Shown here: in pieces, positions 1-8,640 of the stretch | Layout: the number at the start of each line of letters is the position of its first letter | Position numbering within the stretch: the first letter of the stretch is position 1 | NCBI GenBank assembly: GCA_947631575.1 | Contig: CANRLW010000002.1 | Span: 62,001-126,000, forward strand | Origin: an uncultured Clostridia bacterium | GTDB taxonomy: Bacteria; Bacillota; Clostridia; Oscillospirales; Ruminococcaceae | DNA: 64,000 nucleotides | Reading direction: 5' to 3' | Notes under the pieces: model-generated | The model's input: only the letters and a program-made list of their open reading frames with translations | Told to the model about the DNA's origin: nothing | Databases searched by the model: none | Position numbers and translations under genes: made by a program

Positions 1-81
1 CAGAAAATTAAAATTCATATTTTTTGTGGAAAAGTGACAATAAAAAAAACATATGTTATCTTTATTTGTTTGAAATTGCTG

Positions 82-110
82 TAGACAAACGAAAGCAAAA
101 GAGTTATAAT
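82..110 (+). promoter_or_regulatory. Sigma-A-type promoter of glnN
   Basis: A TAGACA box at 82-87 and a perfect TATAAT at 105-110 are separated by 17 bp. Transcription would start near 117, leaving a leader of about 94 nt before the glnN start at 211. No other promoter of this quality is visible between 1 and 210. The first 80 bases are AT-rich and hold nothing else I can name. Confidence 0.75.
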
Positions 111-124
111 AATAGCGTAACAAA

Positions 125-176
125 GAAACGACGGCGTTTCGAGAGCGGGTTTTCCGCGTCTTGGCGCCGTTTTTTC
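125..176 (+). promoter_or_regulatory. Attenuator-like hairpins in the glnN leader
   Basis: Two structures in the leader compete for the same bases. One is a six-pair hairpin, gaaacg (125-130) with cgtttc (135-140). The other pairs acggcg (131-136) with cgccgt (165-170), encloses a small gcgg/ccgc hairpin, and is followed at once by a run of T (170-175). The second has the form of an intrinsic terminator and lies between promoter and gene, so conditional termination is likely. Some clostridial glutamine synthetase genes are controlled by ANTAR-type antiterminators; I cannot see a clear ANTAR hexaloop pair here. Confidence 0.5.
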
Positions 177-210
177 GTATTTAAAAGTAATTATCAGGAG
201 GAACGGGACT

Positions 211-2301
211 ATGGAAAATTTTAATGTAGTAGAGCAATTCGGCATTGATGTGTTCAATGAAGAAACAATGCGCCAGCGCCTGCCGAAAAATGTTTTCAAG
301 ACGCTGAAGAAAACAATTGCAGAAGGAAAAGAGCTTGACAGCTCTATAGCGGACATTGTCGCAAACGCTATGAAAGACTGGGCTATAGAAAAAGGTGCAA
401 CGCACTATACGCACTGGTTTCAGCCTATGACGGGCATTACAGCCGAAAAGCACGACAGCTTTATTTCGCCCACAAACGAAGGCACGGTAATAATGGAGTT
501 TTCGGGCAAAGAGCTTATAAAGGGCGAGCCGGACGCCTCGAGTTTCCCTTCGGGCGGTATAAGAGCGACATTTGAGGCGCGCGGCTATACGGCTTGGGAT
601 CCGACTTCTTATGCATTTGTAAAAGGCGGCTCGCTTTACATTCCGACCGCGTTCTATTCATATTCGGGCGAGGCGCTCGACAAGAAAACTCCTCTGCTGC
701 GCTCGATGGACGTTGTTTCGGACGCGGCGCTGAGAATACTTAAACTCTTCGGAAATACCACCACAAAGCGCGTTGTTGCAACAGTCGGCGCCGAGCAGGA
801 ATATTTCCTTATTGACAAAAAGAATTACGACAAGCGCAAGGACCTTATTTTTACGGGCAGAACGCTTTTCGGCGCTCCCGCTCCAAAGGGTCAGGAGCTT
901 GACGATCACTATTTCGGAGTTATCAAAGATCGCGTTGCGGACTATATGAAAGACCTTGACGAGCGTCTTTGGAAACTCGGTATTACATCAAAGACAAAGC
1001 ACAACGAGGTTGCTCCCGCACAGCACGAAAACGCGCCGATTTTTGCCCCCGCAAACCTTGCTACGGATCAGAACCAGCTCACAATGGAGCTTATGAAAAA
1101 GGTCGCTCTTGAACACGGACTTGTGTGCCTGCTACATGAAAAGCCTTTTGCGGGCATAAACGGCTCGGGCAAGCACGACAACTGGAGCTTGTCTACAGAC
1201 GACGGGCAGAACCTTCTCGATCCCGGAAATTCGCCCATGGAAAACGCTCAGTTTTTGACGTTCCTGGCGGCTATTATAAAGGCAGTTGACGAATATTCCG
1301 ACCTCCTCAGAATGTCGGTAGCCTCTCCCGGAAACGACCACAGACTTGGCGCAAACGAGGCGCCCCCCGCTATCATCTCGATATTCCTCGGCGAGGAACT
1401 TCAGGGCGTTGTAGACGCGCTCGTTGAGGGTAAGGAGTATACTTCTAACGGAAAGCAGATGTTCAATGTCGGCGTTTCCTCGCTCCCCGACTTCCCGAAA
1501 GACAGCACCGACAGAAACAGAACTTCTCCTTTTGCATTTACGGGCAACAAGTTTGAATTCAGAATGGTTGGTTCTAACCTTAATATTGCAGGTCCTAACA
1601 CTATCCTCAATACTATCGTTGCAAACTCTCTGACAGAATTTGCAGATGTGCTTGAGGGCGCGGAGAACTTCAACGAGGCTCTTCACGATCTGCTTGTAAA
1701 GACAATAAGCGAACATAAGAGAGTTATCTTCAACGGAAACGGCTATGGAAACGAATGGCCTGTCGAGGCTGAAAAGCGCGGACTTCCTAACCTTAAATCA
1801 ACGGTAGACGCGGTAGCATGTGTAACCGCTCCGAAGAACATAGCTTTGTTCAAGAAATTCGGCGTATACAGTGAAGTTGAGCTTTATTCAAGACAGGAGA
1901 TACTTTTTGAGAACTATTCGAAGGTAATAAACATTGAGGCTCTAACCGCAGCAGATATGGCAAAGACGGAGATTCTCCCCGCAGTAATGAAATTTGCTAA
2001 AGACGTTTGCGACATTGCCGCAAGCAAGAAGGCTATGGGTCTTGAACCTACGGTTGAAACAGAGATGGCAAAGAAGGTAAACGACCTTACCGCGGCGCTC
2101 TCCGAAAAGGCTTATGCGCTTTCTGACGCAGTCGTAAAGGCGCAGGCAATAGAAGGCGAAGAGGCAAAAGCGCGCTGCTATCATGACGAGGTATTCAGCA
2201 CCATGCAGTCGCTGAGAGCCGTAGCAGACGAGCTTGAAACAATTGTCGGCGAGGAATACTGGCCTTATCCGACATATGACGAGCTTTTGTTCAACGTTTA
2301 A
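211..2301 (+). CDS. glnN: Glutamine synthetase type III (GlnN)
   Basis: This enzyme makes glutamine from glutamate, ammonia and ATP in the cytoplasm and is the main entry of ammonium into organic nitrogen. The protein is 696 aa, typical of the long GSIII class (about 700 aa) and far from the 440-470 aa of GSI. GSIII-type signatures are visible: [20 protein letters not shown] near residues 109-130, [10 protein letters not shown] near 193, [11 protein letters not shown] near 264, and [14 protein letters not shown] near 375. The start follows a strong AGGAGG (about 197-202). The gene is monocistronic, with its own promoter and leader hairpins upstream and a terminator at 2389-2416. The leader suggests control by nitrogen status. 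Assignment is secure. Confidence 0.97.
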   Translation: MENFNVVEQFGIDVFNEETMRQRLPKNVFKTLKKTIAEGKELDSSIADIVANAMKDWAIEKGATHYTHWFQPMTGITAEKHDSFISPTNEGTVIMEFSGKELIKGEPDASSFPSGGIRATFEARGYTAWDPTSYAFVKGGSLYIPTAFYSYSGEALDKKTPLLRSMDVVSDAALRILKLFGNTTTKRVVATVGAEQEYFLIDKKNYDKRKDLIFTGRTLFGAPAPKGQELDDHYFGVIKDRVADYMKDLDERLWKLGITSKTKHNEVAPAQHENAPIFAPANLATDQNQLTMELMKKVALEHGLVCLLHEKPFAGINGSGKHDNWSLSTDDGQNLLDPGNSPMENAQFLTFLAAIIKAVDEYSDLLRMSVASPGNDHRLGANEAPPAIISIFLGEELQGVVDALVEGKEYTSNGKQMFNVGVSSLPDFPKDSTDRNRTSPFAFTGNKFEFRMVGSNLNIAGPNTILNTIVANSLTEFADVLEGAENFNEALHDLLVKTISEHKRVIFNGNGYGNEWPVEAEKRGLPNLKSTVDAVACVTAPKNIALFKKFGVYSEVELYSRQEILFENYSKVINIEALTAADMAKTEILPAVMKFAKDVCDIAASKKAMGLEPTVETEMAKKVNDLTAALSEKAYALSDAVVKAQAIEGEEAKARCYHDEVFSTMQSLRAVADELETIVGEEYWPYPTYDELLFNV

Positions 2302-2388
2302 CAGATCGCAGATCACACCATGAGGGCAGAGGTTCTGCTCCTCCTCTTTCTTCTGTGGTCTGAAAATAATCCCGCTCCCTTTTCATTT

Positions 2389-2416
2389 GGGCTGTCCTTT
2401 CGGGCAGCCCTCTTTC
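2389..2416 (+). terminator. Terminator downstream of glnN
   Basis: A nine-pair stem, gggctgtcc (2389-2397) with gggcagccc (2402-2410), carries a four-base loop and is followed by a T-rich run. A weaker hairpin (gcaga/tctgc) lies just upstream, near 2322-2344. Together they end the glnN transcript before the next promoter at 2421. Confidence 0.8.
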
Positions 2417-2420
2417 TGTA

Positions 2421-2449
2421 TTGACAATCCTCGCGGATTGTGGTACAAT
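2421..2449 (+). promoter_or_regulatory. Sigma-A-type promoter upstream of thiN
   Basis: A consensus TTGACA (2421-2426), a 17-bp spacer and TACAAT (2444-2449) form a strong promoter. The predicted start near 2456 would give thiN, at 2813, an unusually long leader of about 355 nt filled with palindromes. Confidence 0.8.
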
Positions 2450-2812
2450 ATAGAAAAAGTTTTAGCATTTTTGCTTTTCCGCTCGAAAGTTTTTTACACT
2501 ATAAGCAACTTCCCGCTCAAATCATCTTTGTAGGATTGCCGTTTCAAAGCACGGCTTTTAAACGGCAATGTGGGGAAAACTCTTGTTTTCCCCGCACCCC
2601 AGATTCAATGCCGCAGGCATTTAATCTGATGCGCTATGCTAACGCGTTATTGAGGGAAAACTTTTTTGAAAAAAAGTTTTCCCTCAAGCTCCCTTTCAAA
2701 AAACTTTTGTGCGCCGCCCGTTTGGTGATCTTAAATGGAAAAGTTGCTTGCCGCTCAAAACATCTTCTAACATCTTATTTCTTACCTCTTATCTCTAAAA
2801 GGAGTAATTCAT
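2450..2812. repeat. Palindrome-rich leader/spacer before thiN
   Basis: No gene is supported here; a long reading frame from 2440 runs through low-complexity repeats and lacks coding character. The stretch holds several perfect palindromes: attgccgttt/aaacggcaat (2535-2570), ggggaaaac/gttttcccc (about 2572-2593), and a 34-bp palindrome of two 17-bp halves, gagggaaaacttttttg and its complement (2652-2685). Similar sequences, near 2505-2527 (aacttcccgctcaaatcatctt) and near 2743-2766 (ttgcttgccgctcaaaacatctt), bracket the palindromes. I see no TPP riboswitch core. Confidence 0.6.
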
Positions 2813-3424
2813 ATGAACATTGAATGTACGATAATATGCGGTGCGCCTTGCAGTTCGCTTGAAAAAGAGCTTATAAGCGGGTTTGTTATTGCCGCGGACA
2901 AAGGGCTTGAATATGCGCTTAAAGCGGGAATTGTCCCCGATTTATGCGTTGGCGATTTTGACAGCGCAAAGTGCGATATTCCCGAAAATGTCGAATGCAT
3001 AAGGGCCGTTCCCGAAAAAGACGACACAGACACGATACTTGCCGCCAATGCTGCGATAGAGCGAGGATTTAAGAGGCTGCGTTTTCTATGCGCCTTGGGC
3101 GGACGGCTCGGACATACGCTCGCGAATATCCAAATGCTTTACGGGCTGAAAAAACGCGGGATAGACGCGGAAATGTACGGCGAACACGAGCGCGTAGAGA
3201 TCCTCTTAAATGAAATAAAGTGCTTTAAATGTTTTAAAGGGTATCTTTCGGTTTTCGCGTATGAAAATACGGCTCAGATAACCGAGCGCGGCGTTAAATA
3301 TCAAACACAAAACCGCATTTTCAAAAGCGACTATCCGCTTGGAGTGAGCAATGAAATTACCGAAGAATTTGCGGAGATAGCGGTTAAAGGCTGCGCGATA
3401 ATTGTTGAAGAATATGGAGAATAA
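2813..3424 (+). CDS. thiN: Thiamine pyrophosphokinase
   Basis: The protein transfers pyrophosphate from ATP to thiamine to make the cofactor TPP. At 203 aa it has the family length. The catalytic-domain signatures are CVGDFDS (about residues 43-49), the acidic run EKDDTDTILAANAAIERG near 67-84, and the GGRLGHTLANI block near 96-106. In most family members the last motif reads GGRxDH; here the Asp is Gly, a visible departure at a conserved position. The start follows AAAGGAG (2799-2805). It is followed three bases downstream by a phosphodiesterase gene and then a TraB-like lipoprotein, so the three form an operon. A second thiamine gene, thiE, lies at the far end of the window and is not linked to it. 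Confidence 0.9.
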   Translation: MNIECTIICGAPCSSLEKELISGFVIAADKGLEYALKAGIVPDLCVGDFDSAKCDIPENVECIRAVPEKDDTDTILAANAAIERGFKRLRFLCALGGRLGHTLANIQMLYGLKKRGIDAEMYGEHERVEILLNEIKCFKCFKGYLSVFAYENTAQITERGVKYQTQNRIFKSDYPLGVSNEITEEFAEIAVKGCAIIVEEYGE

Positions 3425-3427
3425 GCC

Positions 3428-3973
3428 ATGAAATTTATGATAGCGTCCGACATTCACGGGTCGGCATATTGGTGCAATAAAATGCTTGAAACATACGAAA
3501 GCGAAAAAGCGGACAGGCTTTTACTGCTCGGCGACCTACTCTATCACGGACCGAGAAACGACCTGCCGAAAGAATACGCCCCAAAGCTCGTAATTGAAAT
3601 GCTGAACGGGATAAGAAACGATATACTCTGTGTAAGGGGAAACTGCGAGGCGGAAGTTGACCAGATGGTTCTTAAATTCCCTGTGCTTGCGGAATATGCG
3701 CTGATAAGCGCGGAGGGTGCGGAGATATTTATGACGCACGGGCATAATTATAACGAGGAAAACCTGCCGCCGCTAAAACCCAAAGACATACTACTTTGCG
3801 GACACACGCACATTCCCGCGTGCAATATTCACGAAGGCTATATTTATATGAACCCCGGCTCGGTTTCATTGCCGAAAAACGGCAGCTCCAACGGCTATAT
3901 GACGCTTGAAGGCGGACGGTTCCTGTGGAAAAATTTTGATGGAGAAGTGACTGACAGCTATGAAATACACTAA
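3428..3973 (+). CDS. YfcE/MJ0936-family metallophosphodiesterase
   Basis: This is a small cytoplasmic calcineurin-like phosphodiesterase of 181 aa. The metal-binding blocks are all present: SDIHG at residues 7-11, LLGDLLYHGP near 36-45, VRGNCEAEVD near 68-77, THGH near 102, and CGHTHIPA near 121-128. Such proteins hydrolyse phosphodiesters in vitro; the natural substrate is generally unknown. It starts three bases after the thiN stop, and its end overlaps the start of the next gene by 14 bases, so translation is probably coupled. Confidence 0.9.
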   Translation: MKFMIASDIHGSAYWCNKMLETYESEKADRLLLLGDLLYHGPRNDLPKEYAPKLVIEMLNGIRNDILCVRGNCEAEVDQMVLKFPVLAEYALISAEGAEIFMTHGHNYNEENLPPLKPKDILLCGHTHIPACNIHEGYIYMNPGSVSLPKNGSSNGYMTLEGGRFLWKNFDGEVTDSYEIH

Positions 3974-4868
3974 GATGATAAAAAAAATCGCGCTTGTTAC
4001 AGCGGCGATCTTCTGTATTTTTACGCTCGGCGGGTGCGAGGGCTTTACCGAACAAAGCGAGCCTGTAACGCCGCCGTTTTTTACAATTCGCGATGAAAAC
4101 ACAGGCGGCGTAGTTTATATGCTAGGGACAATGCACGTCGCCGAAAACGGCGTTCGATATTCCGAAGAAATTTATGAGGCAATTGACGAATGCGAAACGG
4201 TGGCGGTCGAAGTTGACCTTATCGCGCTGGACAAAAACCAAGACGCCGTTAATAAAGCAATGACACTTCTTGAATGTAAATCGGGCACGACAGCCGACAT
4301 TCTCGGAGAGGACTATGGAAAAATAAAAGAGTTCTTTCTTGAAAAAGGGCTTTATAATGCGGCTTATGACAGGTATCTCCCAACGGTCTGGAGCTCGATG
4401 CTGTCAAACAAAATTGCCTTTGACTGCGGATATTATGCCGAAAACGGAACAGACCGCGCGGTCATTGAGTACGCGATGAAGAAAAACAAAAACATCTACG
4501 AGTTTGAAAGCATTTATGAGCAATATACAATGAACTCCGAGGAAAGCCCAGCGCTACAGGCATTCGTTCTGAAAGACGCGGCTGAAACGGACTATGACGA
4601 TCAGCTTTCGGCAATGCGCGAGCTATACAAGGCATGGAGCGAGGGAGATATTCCTGCGCTCGAAAAAATGCTCGAAAGCGACAGTATCCCCGAAGAATTG
4701 AGCGACGATTATGCCGACTATTATACGGCAATGTACACAGACCGCCAGAAGAAAATGGCTGAAAAAATATCCGAATGGCTCGAAAGCGGCGAAAAGGTTT
4801 TTGTCGCGGTAGGCGCAATGCATTTTGCGGCAACGCCCGATATACTTGATTTTTTAGAGGAAAGCTGA
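3960..4868 (+). CDS. TraB/GumN-family lipoprotein
   Basis: The N terminus is a basic stretch, a hydrophobic segment and a lipobox ending LGGC, with Cys26 the likely lipidated residue, so the protein is expected on the outer face of the membrane. The rest (about residues 38-300) matches the TraB/GumN fold: LGTMHVAENGVRYSEE near the start, AVEVD at about 80, and the closing GAMHFAATPDILDFL. The family (PF01963) contains candidate metal-dependent proteases or erythromycin-esterase-like hydrolases; no precise reaction can be given. It overlaps the phosphodiesterase gene upstream and converges with the LRR lipoprotein gene downstream, with about 20 bases between them and no obvious terminator. Confidence 0.85.
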   Translation: MKYTKMIKKIALVTAAIFCIFTLGGCEGFTEQSEPVTPPFFTIRDENTGGVVYMLGTMHVAENGVRYSEEIYEAIDECETVAVEVDLIALDKNQDAVNKAMTLLECKSGTTADILGEDYGKIKEFFLEKGLYNAAYDRYLPTVWSSMLSNKIAFDCGYYAENGTDRAVIEYAMKKNKNIYEFESIYEQYTMNSEESPALQAFVLKDAAETDYDDQLSAMRELYKAWSEGDIPALEKMLESDSIPEELSDDYADYYTAMYTDRQKKMAEKISEWLESGEKVFVAVGAMHFAATPDILDFLEES

Positions 4869-4887
4869 ATGTTTTCGGTTCATAGAT

Positions 4888-6168
4888 TTATTTAAACGTA
4901 ATATTGCACGCGGGCAGTTTGGTTTTTAAATTGTCAACTGATTCTTGCTGAACAGGATTTTGCGAAAGATCAAGAACATTTAGAGAAACGGCTTTTTCAA
5001 GCGGACCGAGGTCGGTTATTTTGTTTTTAGCGGCTAATAAATAAGCGAGTTTTCCAAGGGAGGATACAGGCGAAATATCCGACACAAGGCAGTTGTTTAT
5101 ATCGAGATAGCTAAGCTCCGAAAATCCGGAAAGCGGCGAGAGGTCGGTTATCCGGTTTGAGCCTAACTGAAGTTCCGTTATTTTTGTAAGATTTTCAAGC
5201 GGCTTTATGTCGCTTATTTTATTTAAGCCGAGATCTAAATATGAAAGCTCTCTAAGCTCCGAAAGCGGAGTTATGTCGCTTATTTCATTATAATTAAGGC
5301 TTAGCTGAGAAAGCTTTTTGAGATTTGACAGAGGCGAAATGTCGGTTATATTGTTGAGATAAATGCTGAGATCTTCAAGATCAGTAAGCCCCGATAAAGG
5401 CGAGATGTCCGCTATTTCATTTGAATTTGCATGCAATACGCTAAGACGCGAAAGTCCCGAAACAGGCATAAGGTCCGCTACATAATTCCCGCTGAAAGAC
5501 AAGTATGAAAGCTCTGAAAGCCCCGCTACAGGAGAAATGTCTTCAATGCCGTTTGAATCCATGTCAAGCACTTCAAGGCCGTTAAGAGCCGAGAGCGGAG
5601 AGATGTCGGTTATCAGGTTCATCTCAATGTCAAGCTCAGAGAGAGCCAAAAGCCCTGAAAGCGAAGTTATATCGCTTATCTCATTGTAGCCTAGGTCAAG
5701 GTATTCGAGCGATTTAAGGGCTTTCAGAGGAGAAATGTCGGTTATCTTATTACTTCCGAGGTCAAGGGTCTTCAGCATAGAAAGCTCCGAAAGCGGGCTT
5801 ATGTCCGTTATCTCACTTCCCGAAAGGGTAAGCTCTGAAAGCCCGCTGAGCTTTGAAAGCGGGGTCAGGTCGTTCAATTCGCACCTATACAACGTAAGCG
5901 ACTGTAGATTTTCAAGTTTTCCGATGTTTTCAAGATCGGTCGCCGAAAGCTGCTCGCCGTATAAATAAAGCTCGGTCGTGTCTTCAATATCGTATTCTTT
6001 CCCGCATATTTCCGTTACGGGAAGAGGGTTTCCGAAAGGGTCGGTAATTACACTTCCGGAAAAGCCGGAAGTACTTTCGGGCGGCGTTTCATTTTCGCAG
6101 CCCGAAATAAGAAGTGCGGCGACAGAGAGCGCCGCTATAAATTTAATTGTAGTTTTATTTTCGTTCAT
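4888..6168 (-). CDS. Leucine-rich-repeat lipoprotein (internalin-like)
   Basis: The 426-aa protein begins with a lipoprotein signal (lipobox LLISGC, Cys24), so it is exported and membrane-anchored. After a linker rich in Pro, Ser and Thr, about 15 leucine-rich repeats of 22 residues run from about residue 78 to near the C terminus, with the consensus LxxLxxLxLxxNxITDISPLSx. This SDS22-like/internalin repeat type folds into a curved solenoid that usually binds proteins. There is no LPXTG, transmembrane anchor or catalytic domain, so the protein is probably a surface binding module. The repeats are also visible as near-repeats in the DNA, which favours gain and loss of units by recombination. 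The gene stands alone on its strand; its ribosome site is weak. Confidence 0.88.
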   Translation of the reverse strand: MNENKTTIKFIAALSVAALLISGCENETPPESTSGFSGSVITDPFGNPLPVTEICGKEYDIEDTTELYLYGEQLSATDLENIGKLENLQSLTLYRCELNDLTPLSKLSGLSELTLSGSEITDISPLSELSMLKTLDLGSNKITDISPLKALKSLEYLDLGYNEISDITSLSGLLALSELDIEMNLITDISPLSALNGLEVLDMDSNGIEDISPVAGLSELSYLSFSGNYVADLMPVSGLSRLSVLHANSNEIADISPLSGLTDLEDLSIYLNNITDISPLSNLKKLSQLSLNYNEISDITPLSELRELSYLDLGLNKISDIKPLENLTKITELQLGSNRITDLSPLSGFSELSYLDINNCLVSDISPVSSLGKLAYLLAAKNKITDLGPLEKAVSLNVLDLSQNPVQQESVDNLKTKLPACNITFK

Positions 6169-6246
6169 TTTTACTCTAATTCACTTATCCGTTTTTTAAC
6201 GCTTATTCTGTTCAAGAAATAACACAAAATTTCAATGCTCGGCAGC

Positions 6247-7521
6247 TCAATCTTCTATATTCACAATTCTTGTATAACGGCTCATAGGGTATTCTCCGTC
6301 ATGCGCCTCGCCGCTGAAATACTCGGACATATTTCCCGCGGAGGTTATTCTTGTAACGCCGCAGCGAGAAAGTATATCGCAGAGTTCATTCCGCTTTTCG
6401 GGAGAACATATAAGCCCTGCGGTTTGAAGGTATCCCTTGCTTTTCCTGAGTTCTTTTAAAATTTTGTCCTTCGGGAGTCGCTTTACCAGCACTCCGCACA
6501 TCATCGGCGAAAGCTCAAGCTCGCTGTCCGAGCGTATGATAAGACGGCAGCCCTTTCCGCGAAATTCACTTCGCGCTTTGTTTCCGATAATATCTTCGAG
6601 CAGTTCCGTACAGCTTATCAGAGAGCCATACGCCCTTTCGCCCAAAATGGGGCTTTTATGACGTTCGACAGCTTTTTCGAGCAAAGGAAGAAACTCTTTG
6701 CAAAAGCTTTTGAGTTCATTTTCATCTTCGGTGTCAAGAAATATCGTCTGGCATGAGCTACACAAAAGCTGTCTTGTTTTGGCAATATGTTCCGCAAGCG
6801 CAGAAAGCTCGCCTGTTTTATCCGAGTATCCCGAAATATAACAAAATCCCAGTTTCTGACCCCATTCTATAAGCTTTACGCCCGTAGGAGCAAGCGTTCT
6901 GACCGCGCTTATCGCCGCGTTTCCTCCCCACACGGATATACCGTCCGCAAGCTGCGCCATTTTCTGCATTGCGCGAATATCCGAAGAAGGCGTGTCAAAT
7001 ACATAAATGAAATCCGAAAGCTCCGGCTCTATCTCTATTAGCCTTGAGATTATTTTAAGCGACAAGCCGTTGTCCGTGCTCGGCAGCTTTAATATATTTA
7101 CGTTTCCAGAAAGCAGCCCCTCTGCAAGAGAAAACGCGGGAAGTCCGTCCATATTCCCCGCGGCTATGTGGAAAATAACGCCGAGTGGCATTCTCTTTGA
7201 GCTTATTTTGGAAAGTCCTTCGGGCGGTTCAGGAGTTTCTGTGCTTTTGAGTTCGATATTCAGCTTATATTCAAGGTTTTCCCTCACCAGCATTTTCGCG
7301 CACAAAAGCTTTATCCGTTCGGGCTGTTCTATCTTTATCTCGTCAAGCTCTTTGTCATATTTTCCCGAAACGATCTCTTCTCCGAGCTTTGAAACAGCGC
7401 TTATCACCGTTTGCGACGAGAGCGTTTTCATAGACAGGACGCGATCTAAGTCATCGCTCAGCCTATCAAGCAGAGCGTCCTGTAAAGAGCTTTCGTAAAT
7501 TTTTCCCGCATATAATATCAT
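6247..7521 (-). CDS. LuxC-like acyl-CoA reductase
   Basis: The 424-aa protein resembles the acyl-CoA reductase LuxC, which reduces an enzyme-bound or CoA-linked fatty acyl group to the aldehyde with NADPH. Visible features are GVIFHIAAGNMDGLPAFSL near residues 113-131, a Rossmann-type stretch with SVWGGNAAISAVR near 195-207, and the probable nucleophile Cys in LLCSSCQTIFLD near 254-265. It lies 14 bases downstream of a LuxE-like gene, so the two subunits of a fatty-acid reductase are co-expressed. No luciferase gene (luxAB) is present. A role in making long-chain aldehydes, for lipids or as a detoxification step, is inference. Confidence 0.8.
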   Translation of the reverse strand: MILYAGKIYESSLQDALLDRLSDDLDRVLSMKTLSSQTVISAVSKLGEEIVSGKYDKELDEIKIEQPERIKLLCAKMLVRENLEYKLNIELKSTETPEPPEGLSKISSKRMPLGVIFHIAAGNMDGLPAFSLAEGLLSGNVNILKLPSTDNGLSLKIISRLIEIEPELSDFIYVFDTPSSDIRAMQKMAQLADGISVWGGNAAISAVRTLAPTGVKLIEWGQKLGFCYISGYSDKTGELSALAEHIAKTRQLLCSSCQTIFLDTEDENELKSFCKEFLPLLEKAVERHKSPILGERAYGSLISCTELLEDIIGNKARSEFRGKGCRLIIRSDSELELSPMMCGVLVKRLPKDKILKELRKSKGYLQTAGLICSPEKRNELCDILSRCGVTRITSAGNMSEYFSGEAHDGEYPMSRYTRIVNIED

Positions 7522-7535
7522 ATTTTCCTCTTTGT

Positions 7536-8639
7536 TTACAATTTCTCCAAAAGCTGAGCTGCGCCCGCAGCGCAGGTCTTTATGTCGCTCGGAGCTATCC
7601 GTCCGATTATTTCAAGATACGGCGAACTTATCCCGCATTTGCACTCTTTTCCGCTGTGCATAACGCCGAGATCATCGGTCATTACCGACAAGAGCGGCGT
7701 TGCCTTAACCAAAGGAGTAATAAGATCTACAAGCCCTACTTTCCCGAAAGGAAGTGGCTTTAACGTATCCACATCGCGTATTATTACCCTCGAATAGGCG
7801 GGGATATGAAAATGATGTTCGGGACAGTCACAGTAAAGGACAGGGTGTTCTACCGCGCCGAAAAACTCTATAATGTTTTTATCGTCAATTCCGAGAACCT
7901 TTTTTGAAAGGCTGTAGAACGACTGCTTGTCGGTCTGCTCGGCATAAAACTGTTTCCAGCCGCCTCCGAGCATTATCTTTGAATTTTCGGGGAGCTTAAC
8001 TCTTATCCCCCGCTCGTCCATGAGTTTCATAAGAAAATATGTATAAGACGGAAATCCCATAAATCTTACGGGAAACGCCGATCTTCCGAGCCTTTGCACA
8101 AGCGATATTATCCCGTCAAAATCAGGCTCGTACTTATTGTTCTTGTATTTGAGAATATAATTTCTGCTTAAAGCGGGAGTAAAAAGCGTTGCGCCGAACG
8201 CCGTCTTTGTAACTGCCGCATGGTTTGATATGCTCGGCTTATAGCCCATTATGATATAGTGACACGGAACAGGCGAAATAAGCCCTCTCAGAGCTGCGAT
8301 CTTTACCGACATTTTAAGCGCGTTTGCAAGAGCCTCCGCGTCAAAATTTATTTCACTTTTATTACCTCCGCTCGTGCCGAAAGAAGTCGCGGTATATATC
8401 CCCTTTGAGGAACTTATTTTGTTTCTTTTGAAAAACAGTGTCGGCAATATAGGGAGTTTTGAAATATCGCGGATATTTCTCAGATCATGAACGCCGATCC
8501 CGAAATATTCCGCGATACTTCTGTATTCACCGCAGTTCTCCAGCTGATACGAAAAATTCTCTCTGACCGCTCGGAGAAAAATTTCATCCGAGCGGTCGCC
8601 ATACGGTCTGAGAGAAAAAAGTCTGTTTATATAGTTCAT
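7536..8639 (-). CDS. LuxE-like acyl-protein synthetase
   Basis: This 367-aa protein belongs to the LuxE/acyl-protein synthetase branch of the adenylate-forming enzymes. LuxE activates a fatty acid as the acyl-AMP and passes it, through its own Cys, to LuxC. The ATP-binding-type loop ATSFGTSGGNKSE is seen near residues 84-96, and the C-terminal part contains VDLITP and the loop MTDDLG. Its start codon lies one base after the proS stop, which implies translational coupling, and luxC follows after 14 bases. A phenylacetate-CoA-ligase-like activity is the main alternative, but pairing with LuxC favours the LuxE reading. Confidence 0.78.
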   Translation of the reverse strand: MNYINRLFSLRPYGDRSDEIFLRAVRENFSYQLENCGEYRSIAEYFGIGVHDLRNIRDISKLPILPTLFFKRNKISSSKGIYTATSFGTSGGNKSEINFDAEALANALKMSVKIAALRGLISPVPCHYIIMGYKPSISNHAAVTKTAFGATLFTPALSRNYILKYKNNKYEPDFDGIISLVQRLGRSAFPVRFMGFPSYTYFLMKLMDERGIRVKLPENSKIMLGGGWKQFYAEQTDKQSFYSLSKKVLGIDDKNIIEFFGAVEHPVLYCDCPEHHFHIPAYSRVIIRDVDTLKPLPFGKVGLVDLITPLVKATPLLSVMTDDLGVMHSGKECKCGISSPYLEIIGRIAPSDIKTCAAGAAQLLEKL

Positions 8640-8640
8640 A

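Noticed and set aside
2450..2812. Possible TPP riboswitch before thiN
   Set aside because: The leader is long enough, but the conserved CTGAGA and the second conserved block of the TPP aptamer are not present. The structure is made of simple palindromes.
2440..2823. A 127-codon open frame upstream of thiN
   Set aside because: It runs through palindromes and low-complexity text, has no ribosome site and its composition is unlike its neighbours. The same bases are better explained as a hairpin-rich leader.
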